Under the pieces are notes generated by a model. It was not told where the DNA came from. It was given only the letters and a program-made list of their open reading frames with translations, and searched no databases. A DNA stretch of 38,717 nucleotides from Polynucleobacter meluiroseus. Lineage in GTDB: Bacteria > Pseudomonadota > Gammaproteobacteria > Burkholderiales > Burkholderiaceae. A program made the position numbers and the translations under genes. Location: NCBI GenBank assembly GCA_945947155.1, contig CAMEXM010000012.1:1-38717 (forward strand), given 5' to 3'. Positions 32,181-38,717 of the stretch are shown here, piece by piece (position 1 is the stretch's first letter; each line of letters begins with the position of its first letter).

Positions 32181-33958
32181 TACAAATCCTCACTGCCTAA
32201 GAGCATTTCAGTAATACCCTTACCTGCTTGCACCATTGGCCAGACGTTCTCTTCCGGATCGGTTTGGAAATCCATAAATACCGTGCGATCTTTCAAGCGA
32301 ATGGCTTCCTTGAGGGCTGGCTCAACATCCGCCTTGGTTTCAATCCGCATACCGACGTGACCAAAGGCCTCGGCCAGCTTGACGAAGTCGGGCAAGGAAT
32401 CCATGTACGAGCTGGAGTAGCGGCGGTTATAGGTCAACTCCTGCCACTGGCGCACCATACCCAAATAACGGTTGTTGAGCGACACAATTTTGACTGGGGT
32501 GTTGTACTGCTTACAGGTCGACAGCTCTTGAATGCACATCTGAATCGAACCTTCGCCCGTGATGGTAAATACATCTTGGTCTGGGAAGGCTTTTTTGATG
32601 CCCATAGCGTATGGCAGGCCGACACCCATGGTGCCAAGGCCACCTGAATTAATCCAGCGACGGGGTTTATCGAACTTGTAGAACTGCGCTGCCCACATTT
32701 GATGCTGACCAACGTCAGAACAAATAAAAGCATCACCGCCCGTCAGTTCCCATAACTTTTCAACCACGTATTGGGGTTTCACAATCTGCGAATCACGGTC
32801 GTATTTCAGGCAGTCTTTTTTGCGCCATTCGTTGATCTGCTCCCACCACTTTGCAAGGTGGGCATTGTTTTTGAGAGGTCCTGCCGCCTTAACTTGACTG
32901 GTCATCTCCACCAAGACTTCCTTGAGATTGCCAACGATCGGCACATCCACCTTAACGCGCTTGGCAATCACCGATGGATCAATATCAATGTGAATGATCT
33001 TGCGGGGGTGGCTTGCAAAGTGCTGCGTATTGCCAATCACGCGATCATCAAAACGCGCGCCAATGGCAATCAACACATCCGAATGCTGCATGGCCATATT
33101 GGCTTCATAAGTGCCGTGCATACCTAGCATGCCAACAAATTGGGGGCTAGTACCCGGGAAGCCACCAAGGCCCATCAAGGTATTGGTGACTGGGTAACCG
33201 AGGGCATCGGCAAAGGCTTTGAGCTCAGGCGCCGCATCCGACAAAATGACGCCGCCGCCGGTGTAAATGAACGGACGCTCGGCTTCCAGTAACAAGGAAA
33301 CCGCTTTGCGAATCTGACCGCTATGGCCGCGCAAAACCGGGTTGTAGGAGCGCATGGTCAGCTCTTCGGGGTAAATGAACTGACCCTTGGCTGCTGAAAT
33401 GTCTTTCGGAATATCGACCAGCACGGGGCCAGGTCTTCCAGTCTGTGCAATGTGAAAGGCTTTCTTTAGCGTCAGCGCTAAATCATTAATATCTTTCACC
33501 AAAAAATTGTGTTTGACGATGGGTCGCGTAATGCCCACTGTATCGGCTTCTTGGAATGCATCTTCACCAATGGCGTAGGTGGGTACGTTACCGGTAATGA
33601 TGACCATCGGAATGGAGTCGGTGTAGGCAGTAGCAATTCCAGTGACAGCATTGGTGACGCCGGGACCGGAGGTCACCAATGCGACCCCTACCTTGCCTGT
33701 AGCGCGGGCATAGCCATCGGCAGCATGCACAGCCGCTTGCTCGTGGCGCACCAAAATGTGCTCAAACTTGTCTTGCTTGTAGATTTCATCGTAGATGAAC
33801 AGAACTGCTCCACCGGGATAACCCCAAACAAACTCGACGCCTTCTGCATGCAGGGCATGGACGAGCATTTCGGCACCAATCATTTCTGGTCCGGTTTTGG
33901 TAGGAATTGGAGTGGAATCGCCCTTGGAGGCTAAAAATTCGGCGCTGCTGGTATTCAT
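32180..33958 (-). CDS. ilvB: Acetolactate synthase large subunit
   Basis: ThDP enzyme: GAEMLVHALHAEGVEFVWGYPGGAVLFIYDEIY, GPGVTNAVTGIATAYTDSIPMV. ATG at 33958 has an upstream AAGGA; the ORF-track start at 33976 is a TTG. Confidence 0.97.
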   Translation of the reverse strand: MNTSSAEFLASKGDSTPIPTKTGPEMIGAEMLVHALHAEGVEFVWGYPGGAVLFIYDEIYKQDKFEHILVRHEQAAVHAADGYARATGKVGVALVTSGPGVTNAVTGIATAYTDSIPMVIITGNVPTYAIGEDAFQEADTVGITRPIVKHNFLVKDINDLALTLKKAFHIAQTGRPGPVLVDIPKDISAAKGQFIYPEELTMRSYNPVLRGHSGQIRKAVSLLLEAERPFIYTGGGVILSDAAPELKAFADALGYPVTNTLMGLGGFPGTSPQFVGMLGMHGTYEANMAMQHSDVLIAIGARFDDRVIGNTQHFASHPRKIIHIDIDPSVIAKRVKVDVPIVGNLKEVLVEMTSQVKAAGPLKNNAHLAKWWEQINEWRKKDCLKYDRDSQIVKPQYVVEKLWELTGGDAFICSDVGQHQMWAAQFYKFDKPRRWINSGGLGTMGVGLPYAMGIKKAFPDQDVFTITGEGSIQMCIQELSTCKQYNTPVKIVSLNNRYLGMVRQWQELTYNRRYSSSYMDSLPDFVKLAEAFGHVGMRIETKADVEPALKEAIRLKDRTVFMDFQTDPEENVWPMVQAGKGITEMLLGSEDL

Positions 33959-34154
33959 TGGTAAGGTCCTTTGCAATTTTCGGCAAAAAATTGTTTAGGC
34001 TGCTCTGTCCCGTGCTTTTGGCCCGAGTTCGAACGGCGCTTGAACTGAATAAAAAACCGCTTCTTGGACGGCCCTCTAATCGGTGAACCTTTAATTGTAA
34101 AGCAATACCTTAAAATGGAGGCATTCTTCCCACACAAGGCCTACCTGTTTTTGC

Positions 34155-34724
34155 ATGGCATCTGCCCCCGAACTCGCTGATTTTCTCAGCAGCGTTGAAA
34201 AACGCGCATTCAAACAGGCTATTTATGCTGTGCGGGATGAGGACGCGGCATTGGACATCGTTCAGGACGCCATGATCAAGCTGGCCGAGAAATACGGGGA
34301 TAAGCCCAGCGCAGAACTGCCCCTACTCTTTACCCGCATACTTCAAAACCGCATCCACGACTGGTTTCGGCGCCAAAAAGTGCGTAATGCCTGGGTTACC
34401 CTATTTTCGAATATGGGTAAAAAATCGGATGAATCCGATGATTACGACCCCTTAGAGCAGCTCCAAGCGCCCGATGACAGCCAAATTCACCAGGATGGTG
34501 CTCAAAAGTTGGAGCAAAGCCAGCTTTTGCGTAGTCTAGAGGCTGAAATAGCAAAATTACCAGCGCGTCAACGAGAAGCCTTCCTGATGCGTTATTGGGA
34601 TGAGCTAAGTATTGCTGAAACTGCCCAAATCATGGGTTGCAGTGAAGGAAGCGTCAAAACCCAGTGCTCCAGGGCAAGCCAAACTTTAGCTAATGCATTG
34701 AAAATAAAAGGAATTTCATTATGA
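34155..34724 (+). CDS. ECF-type RNA polymerase sigma factor
   Basis: Region 2 (AIYAVRDEDAALDIVQDAMIKLAEKY...LFTRILQNRIHDWFRRQ) and region 4 (LPARQREAFLMRYWDELSIAETAQIMGCSEGSVKTQCSRASQTL). Confidence 0.92.
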   Translation: MASAPELADFLSSVEKRAFKQAIYAVRDEDAALDIVQDAMIKLAEKYGDKPSAELPLLFTRILQNRIHDWFRRQKVRNAWVTLFSNMGKKSDESDDYDPLEQLQAPDDSQIHQDGAQKLEQSQLLRSLEAEIAKLPARQREAFLMRYWDELSIAETAQIMGCSEGSVKTQCSRASQTLANALKIKGISL

Positions 34725-35206
34725 ACCGTAACCAAGACCCCCAATTTGAACTGGATCGGATTGGCGGCGCCGTGCGCGAATGCCTTGACGGTTCCACAGC
34801 ACAATTACCCAGCCGCATTACGGATCGACTGTATTTGGCACGCCTTGCGGCAATGGCAGCGCGCAAGCATGAATTCGTGCCGCAATTGGAGCGCGTAATG
34901 CGTCCACAACTGGCCTTGAATCAGGGTGGCAACCGCAGTCAGCCCTCCTCCAATTGGGCTCGATTAAGTTGGTTTGCGCCCTTTATTGTCTTGGCTATGG
35001 GCTTATTGGCGATCGCCGAATGGCAGCAAGATGCGCGCATCAACGACATTGCTGCGGTCGACATTGCCCTACTATCGGACGACGTTCCACCAGACGCCTA
35101 TATGGATAGCGGTTTTCTGGCATTCTTAAAACTCAGTAGCAATGCCAAGCGGGAGTTAGAAGCCGGCAATTCCGAAAAGGCCGAAGCTGCAGTCGACCCA
35201 TCCTAA
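34721..35206 (+). CDS. DUF3619 family protein, one predicted TM helix; candidate membrane partner/anti-sigma
   Basis: ATGA overlap with sigma factor gene; cytosolic N-terminus, TM segment WFAPFIVLAMGLLAIAEW, C-terminal DDVPPDAYMDSGFLAFLK typical of DUF3619. Confidence 0.8.
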   Translation: MNRNQDPQFELDRIGGAVRECLDGSTAQLPSRITDRLYLARLAAMAARKHEFVPQLERVMRPQLALNQGGNRSQPSSNWARLSWFAPFIVLAMGLLAIAEWQQDARINDIAAVDIALLSDDVPPDAYMDSGFLAFLKLSSNAKRELEAGNSEKAEAAVDPS

Positions 35207-35228
35207 CTTAGGACCGAACCAGATAACC

Positions 35229-35828
35229 ATGCTCTCCATACGCTTCCTGCACACAAAATCTGCGCTCGCTGCAAAGCAAGGGGCATGGGGTACGAGTATG
35301 GGTACGTTTCTCCTCTTTTTTAGCCTGCTGGCGATTAGCCCCGCCAATGAGGTGGCAGCCCAAACCAAACAGCCATCCACAGCCAGTGCTCTAAAACACA
35401 GCGGTAATTGGGACGACTTAAGCGTAGTGCAACAAAAAATCTTGGCTCCGCTCGAAGAGGACTGGAGCTACCTCTCCAAAGAGCGTCGGCAAAAGTGGAT
35501 TCAGGTTGCCAATCTTTACCCCAAGATGAAGCGGACCGATCAGGAACGCTTGCAATCGCGCATGAACGAGTGGTCCAAACTCTCGCAAAAAGATCGCCGC
35601 ATCGCGCGCGACAATTACCTCAGCAGCTTGCGCTTCCCTGCGGAAGAAAAAGCCTCCGCATGGCAGGCCTACCAGCAACTCAGTCCGGAAGATAAGAAAA
35701 AATTAGCGGCCAAGGAAGACAACAAGAAAAAGCCAACCGCAGCCAGCTCGCCCACGCTGCAAAATCGCCCGAACCCACCACCTACCGTAACGCCGGCTGC
35801 TGCGCCTAATAAAGACGATGGTGCATGA
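35229..35828 (+). CDS. DUF3106 family protein, likely exported
   Basis: N-terminal hydrophobic segment MGTFLLFFSLLAISPANEVAAQT followed by WDDLSVVQQKILAPLEEDWSYLSKERRQKWIQVANLYPKMKRTDQERLQSRMNEW. Start may be ATG at 35298. Confidence 0.82.
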   Translation: MLSIRFLHTKSALAAKQGAWGTSMGTFLLFFSLLAISPANEVAAQTKQPSTASALKHSGNWDDLSVVQQKILAPLEEDWSYLSKERRQKWIQVANLYPKMKRTDQERLQSRMNEWSKLSQKDRRIARDNYLSSLRFPAEEKASAWQAYQQLSPEDKKKLAAKEDNKKKPTAASSPTLQNRPNPPPTVTPAAAPNKDDGA

Positions 35829-36382
35829 GTCAACCCTCCTTGGACAGCGCTAGCAGTTCCGTTGATACCCCACTGACTGCCTTACCCTCACCCGGCTTTT
35901 GGAAGCGGGTCTTCTGCATTCTCTATGAACAGTTGATCTTATTGGGCGTGATTGCGCTGCTTTTCTTATTACCCAACCTCGTGCTAGGCATTGTTTTTGG
36001 AGTATCGCTTCCCAGTTGGTTAACGTTTTTCTATTTATACGCCGTGCTGGCTTTTTATTTTGTTTGGTACTGGACGCATACCGGCCAAACCTTGGCGATG
36101 CAAACCTGGCGTGTGAAGTTAGTGAACGTCTCTGGTGCCCGCCTCAGCCGAAGACAGGCACTATGGCGCTACGTCTATGGATCGCTGTGGCTCGTACCCT
36201 GCATCCTGATTCAAGCGAGTGCAGAACTGCAAAAGTGGGGAATCATTGGCCTGCTCTTTGCGGTCTCCCTGTTTCTCTGGCCGCTTACAATTTACTTGGA
36301 CCCGCGTCACCGGCAAACCATTCCCGATCGGCTAGGCAAAACAAAGTTAATTACCTTGCCTAAGATAGAGAAAAAAAAGTAA
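35825..36382 (+). CDS. RDD family membrane protein
   Basis: PGFWKRVFCILYEQLILLGVIALLF...TGQTLAMQTWRVKLVNVSGARLSRRQALWRY; ATGA overlap with DUF3106 gene. Confidence 0.9.
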   Translation: MSQPSLDSASSSVDTPLTALPSPGFWKRVFCILYEQLILLGVIALLFLLPNLVLGIVFGVSLPSWLTFFYLYAVLAFYFVWYWTHTGQTLAMQTWRVKLVNVSGARLSRRQALWRYVYGSLWLVPCILIQASAELQKWGIIGLLFAVSLFLWPLTIYLDPRHRQTIPDRLGKTKLITLPKIEKKK

Positions 36383-36414
36383 AGTCTGCTTCGCGTGCTT
36401 CTTTAGAAGTAGGC

Positions 36415-38717
36415 CTACGCCTCGCGTAAACAATCAATTGCAGTAGTCCGCTGGATCTTACGTTGAAATTGGTAGCCCGCAATTGCGCAAGCAATCAATC
36501 CAAATGCAACGCCCATCGCAATCGATGATGCAAAGGAATTGAATTCAATTTCAAGCACGAAATACCCCAGTGCCCATGCAGCAAGAGCCGCTGCAAATCC
36601 ACCCAAGAGGCCGGACAATCCACCGACAATCGCCAATTCAATACTTGCAATGGCAGCTAGCGTAGGACTCGAAGCGCCGACTGCCTTAAGGAGCGCTGCA
36701 TCCCGAAAGCGCTCGTCTTGTGTTGCTGAGATCGCAGCAAACAAAACCAATATGGCTGCGGCAATCGTGAATGTAAACAAGAGGCCCAAAGCAGCACCTA
36801 AGCGATTGAGTACATCTTGGATTTGTTGTAAAGAATTCGCCACATCCACTACGGTGATGTTTGGATACCGCTGGGTTAAGCGGAAGTCCAATACTTCAGT
36901 ACTAGGCGGCTGATAATACGCAGTAATCCACGATTGCGGTAAGTCTTGCAAGAGCACTGGCGGCATGATCACAAAGAAATTCACCCGCATCGAGCCCCAC
37001 TCCAATGACCGTAAGGAGGTAATTTCAGCGCTGATGGTCTCGCCAGCAATCTCAAACGCCAATCGATCGCCTAGTTTTAATCCGAGGGTTTTAGCAATAC
37101 CAGTCTCAATGGAAATTTGGGGTTTGTCTTGTTTAAACCAGCTACCAGCAAGCACTTTATTGCCACCCGGCAAATCCATGGTGTACGACAGATTAAATTC
37201 GCGATCCACTAAACGGCGGGCATTGTCTTTACTGTAATCGTTTGGCATCACCGGCCGATTATTGATCTCAATTAATCGCCCGCGCACCATGGGATACAAA
37301 TCCGGCTTGCCGAGTCCAGCGGATGCAAGGTCCTGCGTTAAGGCATCGCGTTGATCATTTTGGATGTTGATGACAAAGCGATTCGGCGCATCGATCGGTA
37401 CATTACCTTGCCAGGTTTTCAACAAATCCTGTCGCAACAGCAAGATGATTAATAAGGCCATCAAAGCAATCGCCAAAGCCGTGATTTGCATCACAGCAAA
37501 TGCGGGGCTACGCGCCTGCGCACGCAATGCAAAACGGCCTGTAAATCCCAATCGGCTGAGTATTCCATGGATTGAAGAACGCGCCAACAGCTTCAGGGCT
37601 GCCCATGACAGCAATGCAAACACAGCAATCGCACCACCAAAACTCAAACCAACCCAGCTAGCGAGCTTCCAATCACGCGCTGCCCACAGCAGCAAGACAG
37701 CAAAACTTAAAAACCCCAATAAAGCGACCCAGCGCGCTGCAACCGGAACCCCGCTTAATTCACGGCGAACCAAGCGTACTGGTGAAATCTGGACCAAGGT
37801 AAGTAAAGGCGGTCCCGCAAAACCCAATAATAAAAACCAGGAGAGAAGCGCGCTCCATAAGACCGGCCATAGGGATGGTGGCGGTAAATCGGCCAACAAT
37901 AAATTACCCAAGAACCACATCAGTCCATACTGAATCAGCCAACCCACTGCAATTCCGCATGCAGCCGCCACTAAACCCAATAAGGCCAGTGTTTTCAGTT
38001 GCTGGCGCAGGATCATGCCTTGAGTAGCGCCAAGGCACTTCATCACTGCGCAGACATTGGCCTGTCGTACCACGTAACGGCGCGCAGCCAAAGCAATTGC
38101 TACCGCAGATACCATCGCAGTTAAGAGTGCAATCAAGGATAAAAAACGCTCAGCCCGATCCAGCGTTTTACGCATCACCGGCTGACCCGTCTCCAGGGTT
38201 TCAATGCGCATGCCGCGCAGCTGATCCGATTCGATCGCATTCACAACCCAGTTTTGATAATCGGCAACGGCTGGATTCGATCCCGCAATCAACAAACGGT
38301 AAGTCACGCGACTCCCCAAACCAATCAGTTCCGTCTTGGGCAAATCGTCTAAAGAGATCATGACCCGCGGGGCAAAGTTCATAAATGCAGCGCCGCGATC
38401 GAGTTCACGCAGCAAGACGGCATCGATGCGCAGGCGTGCTTGCCCTAATGCAACGGTATCGCCAATCTTGGCTTGCAAAACTTCAAGTAAGGCTGGATCA
38501 ACCCAGGCATTGCCGGGTGCCGGGCCATTACTACTATTGACTTTATCGTTGTCCTGCGGATTTGTAGTGCGACTGATTTGGAGATCCCCGCGCAAGGGGT
38601 AGTCGCTGCTTACTGATTTGAGTGACGATAACTTACCCCGCTCACCTACTGTTGCCATGCTCGGAAAAACGACCGTTTGCGCAATCGAGAGTTTGCGATC
38701 TTTGGCTGCCTCTATAA
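36415..38717 (-). CDS. FtsX-like ABC transporter permease (YbbP-like, dual FtsX domain), N-terminus beyond right edge
   Basis: FtsX domains (ALTAMVSAVAIALAARRYVVRQANVCAVMKCLGATQGMILRQQ and ...ERFRDAALLKAVGASSPTLAAIASIELAIVGGLSGLLGG). Frame stays open upstream of 38658 to the window end (...DRKLSIAQTVVFPSMATVGERGKL). Confidence 0.9.
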   Translation of the reverse strand, partial: IEAAKDRKLSIAQTVVFPSMATVGERGKLSSLKSVSSDYPLRGDLQISRTTNPQDNDKVNSSNGPAPGNAWVDPALLEVLQAKIGDTVALGQARLRIDAVLLRELDRGAAFMNFAPRVMISLDDLPKTELIGLGSRVTYRLLIAGSNPAVADYQNWVVNAIESDQLRGMRIETLETGQPVMRKTLDRAERFLSLIALLTAMVSAVAIALAARRYVVRQANVCAVMKCLGATQGMILRQQLKTLALLGLVAAACGIAVGWLIQYGLMWFLGNLLLADLPPPSLWPVLWSALLSWFLLLGFAGPPLLTLVQISPVRLVRRELSGVPVAARWVALLGFLSFAVLLLWAARDWKLASWVGLSFGGAIAVFALLSWAALKLLARSSIHGILSRLGFTGRFALRAQARSPAFAVMQITALAIALMALLIILLLRQDLLKTWQGNVPIDAPNRFVINIQNDQRDALTQDLASAGLGKPDLYPMVRGRLIEINNRPVMPNDYSKDNARRLVDREFNLSYTMDLPGGNKVLAGSWFKQDKPQISIETGIAKTLGLKLGDRLAFEIAGETISAEITSLRSLEWGSMRVNFFVIMPPVLLQDLPQSWITAYYQPPSTEVLDFRLTQRYPNITVVDVANSLQQIQDVLNRLGAALGLLFTFTIAAAILVLFAAISATQDERFRDAALLKAVGASSPTLAAIASIELAIVGGLSGLLGGFAAALAAWALGYFVLEIEFNSFASSIAMGVAFGLIACAIAGYQFQRKIQRTTAIDCLREA

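Noticed and set aside
33955-34137. 60-aa ORF upstream of ilvB considered as an ilv leader peptide
   Set aside because: MCGKNASILRYCFTIKGSPIRGPSKK... has no run of Ile/Val/Leu codons, overlaps the ilvB start, and its start lies upstream of any plausible ilvB promoter.
36405-36420. GTAGGCCTAC palindrome and TTCTTTAGAA dyad between the convergent RDD and permease genes as a terminator
   Set aside because: No adjacent U-tract in the right position; the palindrome overlaps the permease stop codon and may be coincidental.

Overview
The window looks like ordinary chromosomal DNA from a betaproteobacterium (Burkholderiales, Polynucleobacter-like by gene content and order). It is almost fully coding. 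In order along the + coordinate it holds: a D-malate/tartrate dehydrogenase (truncated by the left edge), a SprT-like zinc protein, an amidase, an old-yellow-enzyme family oxidoreductase and mmsA; DUF1178 and NUDIX genes; a complete 14-gene nuoA-N operon on the minus strand; tRNA-Leu(GAG); secG, tpiA, a quinone oxidoreductase, pnp and rpsO; leuA, pssA, psd, ilvC, ilvH and ilvB; a divergent cassette of ECF sigma factor, DUF3619, DUF3106 and RDD protein; and a large FtsX-type permease running off the right edge. I saw no mobile elements, CRISPR arrays, prophage or defence loci. The strongest non-annotated signal is upstream of leuA. It is an apparently complete leucine attenuator: a 25-aa leader ORF with four consecutive Leu codons, an 11-nt antiterminator pair that overlaps the terminator arm, and an intrinsic terminator. 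Its predicted promoter lies in the 3' end of pssA and would place the TSS at or near the leader AUG, suggesting a leaderless leader-peptide mRNA. Secondary candidates are the multi-hairpin rpsO-pnp intergenic region, a perfect 12-bp inverted repeat between secG and tRNA-Leu, and the sigma/DUF3619/DUF3106/RDD cassette.
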